A stretch of 64,000 bases of DNA from Chitinophaga pollutisoli (GCF_038396755.1 NZ_CP149822.1:3906001-3970000), one strand, 5' to 3'; shown: positions 36,887 to 45,509, counted from the first letter of the stretch. The notes: generated from the letters alone by a model not told the origin. Numbers and translations: made by a program.

Positions 36887-38236
36887 ATGAGATACAGCAT
36901 GTTGAAACCTTTCATCCTTTTTGTGGCGATCCTGCTTTCCGCAGCCGCCTCCCGCGCGCAGGTAACGCCTGAAACGGCACTCCGCGCCTATCTCGGCAAC
37001 GGCGATAAATCCTATCAATGGAGTGTGAAAGATTCCTTTGTAGTAGGCGATATCACTGCGTATTCCCTTGCCCTCGTTTCCCAGCAATGGCGCGAGCACA
37101 CCTGGAAACACCAGCTCATGGTATTTGTGCCGAAAAACATTAAGCACAACGGCGCATTGCTGTTCATCACCGGCGGCTCGCTGAAAGATGGAGAGCCCCG
37201 CTGGACGGGCGCCAACGATGGATTATATCGCGCCATTGGCACCATCGCCCACGACCGGCAAGCCATCACGGCCGTTCTCCGCCAGACGCCGAACCAGCCG
37301 CTGTACAACGATCTTACCGAAGACGCGCTGATTTCCTTCACCCTCCACAACTTCAAACAATCGAAAGATTATTCCTGGCCGCTGCTCTTCCCGATGGTGA
37401 AAAGCGCCGTCCGCGCGATGGACGCCGTACAGGAACTTTCGCAACAAAAAGCCGCCAAACCGGTTAGTCAGTTCGTGGTGGCTGGGGCTTCCAAACGCGG
37501 CTGGACCACCTGGCTCACCGGCGCCAACGATCCCCGCGTGAAAGCCATCGCACCCATGGTAATTGACATCCTCAATATGCCCAAAAGCCTCGATTACCAG
37601 ATCGAAACCTGGAAAGAATACAGCATCCAGATCGAAGATTATGTAAAGCTGGGCATCCCGCAGCAAACAGGCACCCCGGAAGGCAAAGCCATCACCACTA
37701 TGGTGGATCCCTACAGCTATCGCAAATCGCTCGATATGCCGAAAATGCTTTTTATGGGCACCAACGACGAATACTGGGTAGTGGATAACGTCAAAAATTA
37801 TATCAACGACATTCCCGGAAAATACCTGCTCAATTACGTTCCCAACGCCGGCCACAATATGGGCGACGGCAAACAGGTGATGAACGGGCTGAGCGCTTTC
37901 TTCGGCATCACTTTCAACGGGCAGCATTATCCCGAATGCAGCTATACCATTAAAAAGAAAGGGAAAAACGTAAATGTTGACATCAAAGCGACGTCAGATA
38001 AGCTGGAAGATGTGGTGATCTGGTCGGCGGATTCGCCGGATCTGGATTTCCGGAACGATAAGTGGTCGTCGCGCAGCCTGGGTATTTCCGGCAAATCGAA
38101 TGTATCGGTTTCGCAACCGTTGCCGTCGGCCGGGTATTCCGCTTTTTATGTGGATTTGAAATACAGCCAGGAAAACGGGCAGCCTTACACGGTAAGCACC
38201 CGCGTGTTCCTCACCGATACTGAAAAAGTGAGATAA
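36887..38236 (+). CDS. PhoPQ-activated pathogenicity-related (PqaA-type) secreted alpha/beta hydrolase
   Basis: 449 residues with a signal peptide (ends SAAASRAQ). The Met four codons further in (36899) is an equally good start. The body matches the PhoPQ-regulated PqaA family: TPETALRAYLGNGD, VSQQWREHTWKHQLMVFVP, the nucleophile elbow GASKRGW (Ser202), VKAIAPMVIDILNMP and PNAGHNMGDG, which should give the catalytic His. These proteins are serine-hydrolase-like and exported; substrates are not established. Being the last gene of a SusC/SusD operon suggests it cleaves an ester or peptide in the imported nutrient. A terminator follows within 30 bases. Confidence 0.88.
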   Translation: MRYSMLKPFILFVAILLSAAASRAQVTPETALRAYLGNGDKSYQWSVKDSFVVGDITAYSLALVSQQWREHTWKHQLMVFVPKNIKHNGALLFITGGSLKDGEPRWTGANDGLYRAIGTIAHDRQAITAVLRQTPNQPLYNDLTEDALISFTLHNFKQSKDYSWPLLFPMVKSAVRAMDAVQELSQQKAAKPVSQFVVAGASKRGWTTWLTGANDPRVKAIAPMVIDILNMPKSLDYQIETWKEYSIQIEDYVKLGIPQQTGTPEGKAITTMVDPYSYRKSLDMPKMLFMGTNDEYWVVDNVKNYINDIPGKYLLNYVPNAGHNMGDGKQVMNGLSAFFGITFNGQHYPECSYTIKKKGKNVNVDIKATSDKLEDVVIWSADSPDLDFRNDKWSSRSLGISGKSNVSVSQPLPSAGYSAFYVDLKYSQENGQPYTVSTRVFLTDTEKVR

Positions 38237-38265
38237 CGCCGAGACAAACACATGGACGAAGCATC

Positions 38266-38294
38266 AGGCCCCGCGTTTGCGGGGCTTTCGTTTT
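38266..38294 (+). terminator. Terminator after SusC/SusD/PqaA operon
   Basis: A GC-rich stem (38266-38274 with 38279-38287, one G-T pair) with a GTTT loop, followed by CGTTTT. It lies about 30 bases past the PqaA-type stop. Confidence 0.82.
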
Positions 38295-38303
38295 AGGTGG
38301 GAA

Positions 38304-39020
38304 TCATGTCAGCAACTCCGACCAAAGCATCCCTTCGGGCAGTGCCTGGTTGCTGAACTCGATATGAATGACGCGCCTGCGGCGACCGTTGGTGGTTCGT
38401 CCGGATGCGTGAAGGAGCAACGGCCGCATGAGCATGACGCCGCCTTTAGGTACCAGGCAGGCCGTTTCTGTTTCGTGTTGCCAATCGATCGTTTCTGATC
38501 GGTAAATACCTCTTTGGTGAGATCCTGGAACTACCCTCAGGGCGCCATTCTCGCCATTTGTGTCATCAAGATGAATGCGTAAAGTGATATTTTTTTCTAA
38601 AATGGATAGCGGAGGTTGTACGGCGAATTGACCTGGTTTGGTAGTCCAGGGACCGAAGCCTTCCGCTGCTGTTTTACGGTTAACCGAAATGGTGAGATCC
38701 TGGTGATAGGACACGAACCAATTGGATTCCGGTGGTTTGTCGAAATAGATGGATTTGACAGGAACGTAATCCTTCCCGGCAAAGGTTTCCACTATCTGCA
38801 TTAGTTCCTTTGTGAGTACAAGCGGCTGAATGCAGGGGATTTCGTGCAGGAAGCGCCTGACGGCAAAAAGGTCCGCGGATTTCCGGAAGGTGGAAGAAGA
38901 TGTGTCGGCCGAGGCAATGGCTTTGGTGATAGCTTGTATCTGACCGTCAGAAAATACTTGCGGAACAACGGCAAAACCGTTTTCGGCGAATTGTTCGTTG
39001 GAGGGATAACCGGGATGCAT
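38304..39020 (-). CDS. Phytanoyl-CoA dioxygenase-family (PhyH) protein
   Basis: 238 residues of the Fe(II)/2-oxoglutarate-dependent PhyH family. The metal site reads YHQDLTI (HxD) with a distal His in LLLHASGRT, and the 2-oxoglutarate-binding Arg is probably in the following RRRR stretch. GENGALRVVPGSHQRG is the typical core strand and turn. Family members hydroxylate lipids, amino acids, ectoine or natural products; the substrate here is not inferable. No signal peptide, so cytoplasmic. It converges with the PqaA operon and is not clearly in an operon with the VOC gene upstream. Confidence 0.9.
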   Translation of the reverse strand: MHPGYPSNEQFAENGFAVVPQVFSDGQIQAITKAIASADTSSSTFRKSADLFAVRRFLHEIPCIQPLVLTKELMQIVETFAGKDYVPVKSIYFDKPPESNWFVSYHQDLTISVNRKTAAEGFGPWTTKPGQFAVQPPLSILEKNITLRIHLDDTNGENGALRVVPGSHQRGIYRSETIDWQHETETACLVPKGGVMLMRPLLLHASGRTTNGRRRRVIHIEFSNQALPEGMLWSELLT

Positions 39021-39090
39021 GTGTTAAAAATACAGCTTTGCCATCAATCCGCCCATAACGACCGGGTGGTACCGATAAATAGGGGTAGTA

Positions 39091-39127
39091 AAAGAGCAGC
39101 CGGTCCCAGGGGAACCGGCTGCTCTTT
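39091..39127 (-). terminator. Terminator after the VOC gene
   Basis: A perfect 14-bp stem (39091-39104 with 39114-39127) and 9-base loop begins 3 bases past the VOC stop. On the minus strand it ends in CTTTT followed by a pyrimidine-rich stretch, as a terminator should. Confidence 0.82.
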
Positions 39128-39129
39128 AC

Positions 39130-39591
39130 TTACTGCGCTGGCGGCGCGTATGTCACGATATCGATCCCGATGCCGTTGGGGTCCTGGATGGCGAAGTGGC
39201 GATCACCCCAGGGCTCGTCGCGTAATTCGATTTTGATGGGAACACCCTTCGCCTGTATCGCTTTGTACACTTTATCGACGTCTTCCACTTCGATGGTCAG
39301 GTACATGCCCTGTCCTCCGAACGGTTGTTGGAACAGCGGCTGCTGCGAAGGGTGTTTCGGCAGCAGGAAGCTGATCTCCGAAGCCTCCCCGGGCGTGTGC
39401 ATCAGCAGGTAGAATTCATTCTCGAACGTTACGCCGAAGCCCAGGGTTTCGGTGTAGAATTTTTTTGTTTCGGCGAGTTTGGCGGTGATGATGCCGGCAT
39501 TCATTTTCATGGTCGAAGGTTTTGCGGTTTGTTGAGCGAATAACGGAAAGGAGAAGAGCAGGAAAGCCGCGAGGGCGATATGTTTTTTCAT
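39130..39591 (-). CDS. Exported VOC (glyoxalase/bleomycin-resistance fold) protein
   Basis: The start at 39591 gives a signal peptide (MKKHIALAAFLLFSFPLFAQ) followed by one VOC domain: MNAGIITAKLAETKKFYTET, LGFGVTFENEFYLLM, MYLTIEVEDVDKVYKAIQAKG and HFAIQDPNGIGIDIV. Total 153 residues. Most VOC proteins are cytoplasmic, so a secreted one is uncommon and might bind or degrade a small molecule in the periplasm. The open frame extends 19 codons upstream without support. It is followed by a strong terminator and preceded by an AraC gene on the same strand. Confidence 0.88.
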   Translation of the reverse strand: MKKHIALAAFLLFSFPLFAQQTAKPSTMKMNAGIITAKLAETKKFYTETLGFGVTFENEFYLLMHTPGEASEISFLLPKHPSQQPLFQQPFGGQGMYLTIEVEDVDKVYKAIQAKGVPIKIELRDEPWGDRHFAIQDPNGIGIDIVTYAPPAQ

Positions 39592-39668
39592 GATGTATGT
39601 CCGTTTATGATGACAATACAAAGGTCGGCAGCCGGGCTCCCGGAACATAGTACAAAACGGACATAATG

Positions 39669-40484
39669 CTACCTGCCCCAGGCCTGGCCGGGCGTTTGGC
39701 CATAGAACCGCCTGAATTCGCGGATGAAATGCGACTGGTCGTAATAACCGGCGTCGAAGAATAATTTGCTTTCCCGCAGGCTGCGGGAGGAGGGTTTTGC
39801 CTGTAATATCCGCTGGAAGCGGACGATACTGCTGAAGGCTTTGGGCGTGTCGCCGATGTATTGCCCGAACAACCGCCGGAGCTGGCGCGGGCTGATCCCC
39901 GTTTGCACTTCCTTTTCTACCTGGATGGTGCCGCTGTGGCGAAGGATGAGGTCGAGGGCGTCGTAAAACCGCCCGTCGGGACTAATCGTTTTCGCGGCGA
40001 TGAGCGACAGGAAAATCTCATCCAGCAACAGGCACATCGCTTCCGGATGTTGAATGCCGGCGCAGCGGTGGACCAGGGTATCGGCTAATTGCGGATCGAT
40101 GTGCCGGAGGTTTTCCGTGCGGCCGGTTAAAGTTTCGGCGGAAAGATGATACAGCTGCGGGAAGATGCCCGGCAGGAACCGGATGCCCGCATATTGGAAG
40201 TCACCCGTCAGCGGAAACTCCGTATACGCATCGGCGATGCCCATTACCCAGGTTTCGGCGGGGTTGCCGGGTTCGAAGAAAATATCCATGCATCCGTCGG
40301 CCACCACGCGATACGGAAAGGGTTCCGTGGCGGGTGCGTTCGTTTTCAACTGCCAGTAACAATAAATATAAGGTTGCAACGCGGGGCAGGGGAGCAGCTC
40401 CACATAGGAAACCGCTTCGCCAGTGGCGGGAACGGCGGGCTGGATGGGCTTGTACAGGTCCCGGATATGGGAGAAGGCTTGCAT
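39669..40484 (-). CDS. AraC-family transcriptional regulator (DUF6597-type N-terminus)
   Basis: 271 residues. The N-terminal ~160 residues (PCPALQPYIYCYWQLK, ADGCMDIFFEPG, AGIRFLPGIFPQLYHL) match the sensor half of the DUF6597 AraC group. The C-terminus has the helix-turn-helix pair: EVQTGISPRQLRRLFGQYIG and LFFDAGYYDQSHFIREFRR followed by YGQTPGQ. It may control the adjacent VOC gene (77 bases downstream) or the rhamnosidase gene that diverges from it across 138 bases. Confidence 0.9.
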   Translation of the reverse strand: MQAFSHIRDLYKPIQPAVPATGEAVSYVELLPCPALQPYIYCYWQLKTNAPATEPFPYRVVADGCMDIFFEPGNPAETWVMGIADAYTEFPLTGDFQYAGIRFLPGIFPQLYHLSAETLTGRTENLRHIDPQLADTLVHRCAGIQHPEAMCLLLDEIFLSLIAAKTISPDGRFYDALDLILRHSGTIQVEKEVQTGISPRQLRRLFGQYIGDTPKAFSSIVRFQRILQAKPSSRSLRESKLFFDAGYYDQSHFIREFRRFYGQTPGQAWGR

Positions 40485-40622
40485 GTACCGGTGTCGTCAG
40501 GTTCCCGGAAAGGTACGCAATTTCCCGGAAGCCGCCGCTATGGCGATGCCCGCACCATACCGGACAGTTCAGGACGGTTCCTTCAATTTCTTTTACCATC
40601 TTGGAACCCTGAATTCCGCGTT

Positions 40623-42935
40623 ATGAAAACTATCGTCATGATATTTGCGCTGCTGCTGACTGTTACGGCCCTCCGCGCACAGGAGCTTCCGCCCGCGCAG
40701 TGGATCACCACCACCCGCAGCCAGAGCGCCACCAACACCTGGATCGCCTATCGCAAAACCGTTCAACTCAGCGCCGCGCCCGCCAAAGCCCTCGCTTCCA
40801 TCGCGGCCGACAGCAAATACTGGCTCTGGATCAATGGCAAGCTCGTTGTGTTCGAAGGCGCGCTCAAACGCGGCCCCAATCCGCAGGACACTTATGTAGA
40901 TGAAGTGGACCTCGCGCCATATCTCCGGCAAGGCGAAAACACCATCGCTATTCTGTTGTGCTATTTCGGGAAAGACGGCTTCTCGCATAAAAGCAGCGGC
41001 CGTGCCGCGCTGTATTTCGACTGTATGGCTGGCAACACGCCCATCCGCAGCAACCGCGACTGGAAAACAGCGCTCATGAATGCTTACCAGGCCGCAGGTG
41101 CGCCTTATCCCAACTGGCGCCTGTCGGAGCCGAACTTGTTGTTTGACGCCCGCAGCGAGCGGAAAGGCTGGGAGCAACCCGGTGCAGACGTGAGATGGAT
41201 GGAAGGCGCCAAGGAACTGGGGCTCGCAGGCGTCTATCCCTGGAACCGCCTCATTACGCGGCCCATCCCGCAATGGAAAGATTACGGAATGAAGGCGTAC
41301 CGCAACGCCGCGGCCATCCCTGCCGTTTCCTCCGGCGATACCATCGTTTGCGAACTGCCTTACAATGCACAAGTGACGCCTTATTTCGAAATCGAAGCCG
41401 AAGCAGGCGGGCATGTGCAGATCTTTACGGATAACTACTACCCCTTCAATGGCGCCGAATCCAATATCCGAGGCGAGTACATCACCCGCGCCGGCGTACA
41501 AGCCTACGAACACCTGCTATGGATGAACGGGCATAAAGTATTTTATGTGTTTCCCAAGGGTGTGAAGATCAAATCCCTCCGGTACCGCGAAACCGGCTAC
41601 AATACAGCGTTCTCAGGTGCATTCGAATGTTCGGACCCTTTCTTCAACCGTCTCCGCGAAAAAGCGCTGCGCACCCTCTACGTGACGATGCGCGATAATT
41701 TTATGGATTGTCCGGAGCGGGAAAGGGCGCAATGGACCGGCGATGCCGTAAATGAAGCAGGGGAAGTGTTCTATGCCATGTCGCCTTCCGCGCACCAGCT
41801 GATCCGCAAATGGCTGCATGAAGTCGTGAGCTGGCAGCAACCCGACGGGAAAATCTACGCGCCCGTTCCGGCCGGCAACTGGTTCGACGAACTTCCCTGC
41901 CAGGTGCTTTCCACCCTCGGTTATTATGGCATCTGGACGTACTACCTCAATACCGGCGACAAAGCCACCATCGCCGATCTCTACGACGGCGCGAAAAAAT
42001 ACCTCATGCTCTGGGAGCCCGATGGCACCGGGCTGATGAAGTTCCGCGGCGGCGACTGGACCTGGGGCGACTGGGGCGATAACCGCGACCTGCTGCCCAT
42101 GTACAATCTCTGGTACTATATCGCGCTCGACGGCATGGAGCGGATGGCCCGCGAGCTGAACAAGCCGGCCGACGCGGCGCGGTTCGGAGCCGACCGGGCG
42201 AGATTCCATACTGCCTTCAACGCCCGATTCTGGAACGGCGCCGCCTACCGCGATCCTGCGTACAAAGGCAAAACCGACGACCGCACGCAGGCACTGGCGG
42301 TAGTGTCGGGGATTGCCGGACGGGAAAAATATACCGCTATCATGAAGATTTTCGCGGAAGAACAACATGCGAGCCCCTACATGGAGAAATATGTGTTCGA
42401 AGCCATGTTCAGGATGGGCTACCCGGACGAGGCGCTGGCCCGCCACAAGGCGCGTTTTTCAGACATGGTGGGCGACGATCGCTTTACGACGCTGTTTGAA
42501 GGATGGGGGATCGGGGAGAAGGGATTTGGCGGCGGAACGGTGAACCACGCCTGGAGCGGCGGCGGGTTAACGGTGTTGAGCCAATACCTCTGCGGCATTG
42601 AGCCCTTAAGCCCTGGTTACGATACTATCCGGATCATGCCCCGCCCCGGCAAGATGGAACAGGCTTCTGCGGTGGTGCCTTCAGTGAAGGGGATGATCCG
42701 TTCTGCATTCACGAACCGTAATGGGCGGTTCCTGCTGGATGCGGAAACACCGGCGGCCTCTGCCACAGTGATCGCGATCCCGGCGGCGGGAGTGAAGAAG
42801 ATCAAGATGAATAACAAAATCGCCTGGGCCAACGGCGCTTACGCCAAATCCGGCGTGAAGGCGTTCGGTACGGAGGACGGTTATGTCCGTTTCCTGGTAG
42901 GACCAGGGAAATACCGGTTCGAGGCGGAGAAATAG
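40623..42935 (+). CDS. Secreted alpha-L-rhamnosidase (GH78)
   Basis: Starting at 40623 the 770 residues begin with a signal peptide (ends TALRAQ); the frame is open 159 codons further upstream but that part overlaps the AraC gene on the other strand. The N-terminal lectin-like beta domain (WIAYRKTVQLSA, SKYWLWINGKLVVFEG) and the catalytic (alpha/alpha)6 barrel DCPERERAQWTGDA, GDWTWGDWGDN and FEGWGIGEKGFGGG match GH78 rhamnosidases, with the acid residues in the DCPERE and GDW regions. It should cleave terminal alpha-L-rhamnose from plant or bacterial glycans in the periplasm. A terminator follows directly. Confidence 0.9.
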   Translation: MKTIVMIFALLLTVTALRAQELPPAQWITTTRSQSATNTWIAYRKTVQLSAAPAKALASIAADSKYWLWINGKLVVFEGALKRGPNPQDTYVDEVDLAPYLRQGENTIAILLCYFGKDGFSHKSSGRAALYFDCMAGNTPIRSNRDWKTALMNAYQAAGAPYPNWRLSEPNLLFDARSERKGWEQPGADVRWMEGAKELGLAGVYPWNRLITRPIPQWKDYGMKAYRNAAAIPAVSSGDTIVCELPYNAQVTPYFEIEAEAGGHVQIFTDNYYPFNGAESNIRGEYITRAGVQAYEHLLWMNGHKVFYVFPKGVKIKSLRYRETGYNTAFSGAFECSDPFFNRLREKALRTLYVTMRDNFMDCPERERAQWTGDAVNEAGEVFYAMSPSAHQLIRKWLHEVVSWQQPDGKIYAPVPAGNWFDELPCQVLSTLGYYGIWTYYLNTGDKATIADLYDGAKKYLMLWEPDGTGLMKFRGGDWTWGDWGDNRDLLPMYNLWYYIALDGMERMARELNKPADAARFGADRARFHTAFNARFWNGAAYRDPAYKGKTDDRTQALAVVSGIAGREKYTAIMKIFAEEQHASPYMEKYVFEAMFRMGYPDEALARHKARFSDMVGDDRFTTLFEGWGIGEKGFGGGTVNHAWSGGGLTVLSQYLCGIEPLSPGYDTIRIMPRPGKMEQASAVVPSVKGMIRSAFTNRNGRFLLDAETPAASATVIAIPAAGVKKIKMNNKIAWANGAYAKSGVKAFGTEDGYVRFLVGPGKYRFEAEK

Positions 42936-42962
42936 CTTTTTTTAAACCCGTAATGAGCAAGT

Positions 42963-42991
42963 AGGCGCCTCCGCATGGGGGCGCTTTTTTT
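42963..42991 (+). terminator. Terminator after rhamnosidase gene
   Basis: A 10-bp stem (42963-42972 with 42977-42986, including two G-T pairs) with a GCAT loop, followed by a T7 run at 42985-42991. Strong intrinsic terminator, 28 bases past the stop. Confidence 0.85.
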
Positions 42992-42998
42992 GTAGCTT

Positions 42999-43312
42999 TC
43001 AGCTAAAATATATGGAAACGTTGACTTTGCCGCCCAGGCCTGCTTCAACGATTTCGCATAATGTAGAAAGCCGTACTACTTTCACATCATTTTCAATTTT
43101 GGATATGTAAGATTTGTTTTTTCCCCACCCTGGAAGCCAACTCTTCCTGCGTCAATCCCCTTGATAATCTTGCCTCCTGCAGTAAAGAGCCAAGTTTAAA
43201 ATTTTCATAGCCTTCTTCAAACGCCTCGCGTTTTTGGCTTCCTCGTTTACCATATTCTTTATCAACAAATTCGTCGAGGGAAGTTAAATGGTTATTTGTT
43301 TTTCTGTTTCAT
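42999..43312 (-). pseudogene. Broken XRE-family HTH antitoxin-like gene
   Basis: Read on the minus strand in pieces of different frames, the segment spells an XRE regulator of the HigA-like type: SLDEFVDKEYGKRGSQKREA, then FEEGYENFKLGSLLQEARLS, RGLTQEELASRVGKN, KSYISKIENDVKVVRLSTLC and EIVEAGLGGKVNVSIYFS. Two single-base excesses, in T-runs 43299-43303 and 43117-43122, break the frame; removing one base from each gives a 103-residue protein starting MKQKTNNH at 43312. No RelE/HigB toxin remains upstream. The surrounding 650 bases (42936-43585) are AT-rich compared with the window, consistent with a transferred and decayed module. Apart from the terminator and two small palindromes (43321-43344 and 43370-43409), nothing else is seen there. 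Confidence 0.75.
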
Positions 43313-43585
43313 AATCTCTTTTGATTCTCATTATCAAGAATCAATTTACTTTTTAACTGAATCGGTTTTTTTTGCCCAATAATTTTTGTGATGATATAAT
43401 TGGGCAAAAGCGGTCTGTTTTAATTGTCATGATAAACCGAAAATTGTCATTTTGCGGGATGGATGATGGGAATGGGGTTGATAATCAGTCGCCTATTTAT
43501 GCAATTCACCCGGAAAAAAGTTCTGCGGCAATTATTGAAATGTCGATAAATTTGTCTTGCTCAATTTTTAAGGGGATCACACACG

Positions 43586-44185
43586 TTGTCTACGTCTATT
43601 CAATACGAGAAAGAATGGCTGCACATGGCTGCAGATGGGGATGAACTGGCTTTTACCCATCTTTTTCACGCCTATAAGTTCAAGCTCTACGGTTTTATCG
43701 CCAGGCTGACCGGTTCTCCGGACACGGCGGAAGACGTGGTGCAAGACGTATTCCTTAAACTCTGGAAAGAGCGGAAGTCCCTCCGCGAAGTGGATGCCTT
43801 CGGCAGCTATTTGTTCCGCATGGCCCAGAACCACGCCATCAACGGCTTCCGGAAAATGGCCCGGGAAGAAGTGATGCGCAGGGAAATTTCCGCCGGAGAC
43901 CTCCCCGCCTACAGCACCCCGCAATCCGAAATAGCCCTCAAAGAAACCCGGGAAATCCTTCATAAAGCCATTCAGCAGCTCCCGCCCCGGCAGAAGGCCA
44001 TCTACCTCCTCAGCCGGGAGGAGGGCGTCAAGCATGAAGAAATCGCCAGGCGCCTCCGCATCACCACCGGCACCGTGAAAAACCACATGATCCAGGCACT
44101 GCGCACCCTGCGCGAACAACTCAGCCAGCACCCCCATTCCCTGGAAATTATCCTCCTTCCCTGCCTCGTGTTTCCTTTTTGTTAA
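43586..44185 (+). CDS. ECF RNA polymerase sigma-70 factor
   Basis: 199 residues from TTG at 43586, with AGGGG about 10 bases upstream; the first internal Met (43625) is a possible later start. Region 2 has FHAYKFKLYGFIARLTG, AEDVVQDVFLKLWKER and FRMAQNHAINGFRKMARE; region 4 has LPPRQKAIYLLSREEGVKHEEIA and ITTGTVKNHMIQALRTL. The last ~20 residues are hydrophobic. It is followed by FecR (96-base gap), SusC and SusD, the full canonical order for substrate-induced uptake genes. Confidence 0.92.
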   Translation: MSTSIQYEKEWLHMAADGDELAFTHLFHAYKFKLYGFIARLTGSPDTAEDVVQDVFLKLWKERKSLREVDAFGSYLFRMAQNHAINGFRKMAREEVMRREISAGDLPAYSTPQSEIALKETREILHKAIQQLPPRQKAIYLLSREEGVKHEEIARRLRITTGTVKNHMIQALRTLREQLSQHPHSLEIILLPCLVFPFC

Positions 44186-44281
44186 ATTTTTTTTCGGGGC
44201 GACTATGCCTATCCCTTTTACCAGGTGTCTTTATCTGTAGCAACGCTATGGCGGGCTCACGTTATTTAAATATTCAACCAT

Positions 44282-45448
44282 ATGTCTAACGCAAGGATCC
44301 ACTATCTCGTCAACCGCTTTATGGAAGGGGCCTGTTCCGGCGATGAGCGCCGGGAGCTGGCGGAATGGGTGAACCAATCCGGATCCGATACCGCCGTTCA
44401 GGCCGTATTGGAAGAAGCCTGGCGTAATTACGAGCCCGCGGATGCCGACCGCCAGGCTGGCGCCGCCGCCATGGACCGCGTATATGCAAGACTATCGAAA
44501 GAAACGGACCGATCCCGCCACCACATCGCCTGGTGGAAGCCGGCCGCCGCCGCTGCCGTTTTATTGCTGGCGGGGCTGGGCATCTGGCAGGGAACGAAAT
44601 CCCCGCCGCTGCCCATCGCCCAGGCGCAACAAGACCATACGGACGATGCCATGCCTGGCGGTGAAAAAGCAGTGCTTACCCTTTCCAATGGCCGGCAGAT
44701 CGTGCTCGACAGCGCGGCCGATGGCCTCCTGGCGCAACAAGGCGGCGCTACGATCAATAAATTATCGAACGGGCAGCTGGTGTACGACGACGGCGAAGCG
44801 CCCGGAGCGGGAGAAGTGATGTACAATACCATGACGACCCCGCGCGGCGGCCAATACCGCCTCACCTTGCCCGACGGTACCAAAGCCTGGCTCAATTCCG
44901 CCTCCTCCGTCACTTTCCCCACCGCATTCGTGGAAAATACCCGCAGCATCAACATTACGGGCGAAGTATTCCTGGAAGTTGCCAGGGATGAGAAGAAACC
45001 CTTCACCGTGAAAGCCAACGGCGTCGAAATAGCCGTACTTGGCACGCATTTCAACGTTAATGCTTATCCGGAAGAAGGCGCCGTGCGCACCACGCTCATC
45101 GAAGGAAAGGTGAAAGTCTCCTCGGCCGCGGGCGCCCGCACCATAGCGCCCGGCGAACAGGTGCAGGCCGGCGCCGGAAAGCTGGAGGTACGCCGCAACG
45201 TGAACCTGGATGAAGTAACCGGCTGGAAAAACGGCCGGTTCGTATTCGAAGGAGCGTCCATCACCCAGGTTATGCACCAGCTTTCCCGCTGGTACGACAT
45301 GGAAACGGATGGCGCCAACCCCGTCGACGACCGCTTCTACCTCGACGTCCCCCGCAGCAAGAAACTCTCCGACGTATTGAAAGCACTTGAACTTACAGGT
45401 AAAGTCAAATTCAAAATAGAAGGCAAAAAAATAATCGTTATGAAGTAA
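44282..45448 (+). CDS. FecR-family anti-sigma factor
   Basis: 388 residues, intact. Cytoplasmic N-terminus (HYLVNRFMEGACSGDERREL) with helices that should hold the sigma factor, one membrane helix (AAAAAVLLLAGLGIW, about 95-110), then the periplasmic FecR beta domain (TPRGGQYRLTLPDGTKAWLN, ITGEVFLEVA, VEIAVLGTHFNVNAY, LIEGKVKVS, IAPGEQVQAG) and the C-terminal DUF4974 (GRFVFEGASITQVMHQLSRW). It inhibits and on signal activates the upstream sigma factor through contact with the STN domain of the downstream SusC. Confidence 0.95.
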   Translation: MSNARIHYLVNRFMEGACSGDERRELAEWVNQSGSDTAVQAVLEEAWRNYEPADADRQAGAAAMDRVYARLSKETDRSRHHIAWWKPAAAAAVLLLAGLGIWQGTKSPPLPIAQAQQDHTDDAMPGGEKAVLTLSNGRQIVLDSAADGLLAQQGGATINKLSNGQLVYDDGEAPGAGEVMYNTMTTPRGGQYRLTLPDGTKAWLNSASSVTFPTAFVENTRSINITGEVFLEVARDEKKPFTVKANGVEIAVLGTHFNVNAYPEEGAVRTTLIEGKVKVSSAAGARTIAPGEQVQAGAGKLEVRRNVNLDEVTGWKNGRFVFEGASITQVMHQLSRWYDMETDGANPVDDRFYLDVPRSKKLSDVLKALELTGKVKFKIEGKKIIVMK

Positions 45449-45463
45449 AAAAAGCCACGTAGA

Positions 45464-45509
45464 TGGCGCCGGACAAAGAAAAACGCCCTGCCTGGTCCGC
45501 AGGGCGCCA
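45464..45509 (+). promoter_or_regulatory. Two competing hairpins between fecR and susC
   Basis: Two mutually exclusive stems can form: 45464-45474 with 45495-45509, and the tighter 45484-45491 with 45499-45506. They share the same right-hand bases, as in an attenuator. There is no T-run. They lie 16 bases after the fecR stop and 70 before the chosen susC start. The role is a guess. Confidence 0.35.

Noticed and set aside
43372..43644. 90-codon plus-strand open frame in the AT-rich gap
   Set aside because: It ends inside the sigma factor in another frame, has no recognisable domain and no supporting start signal.
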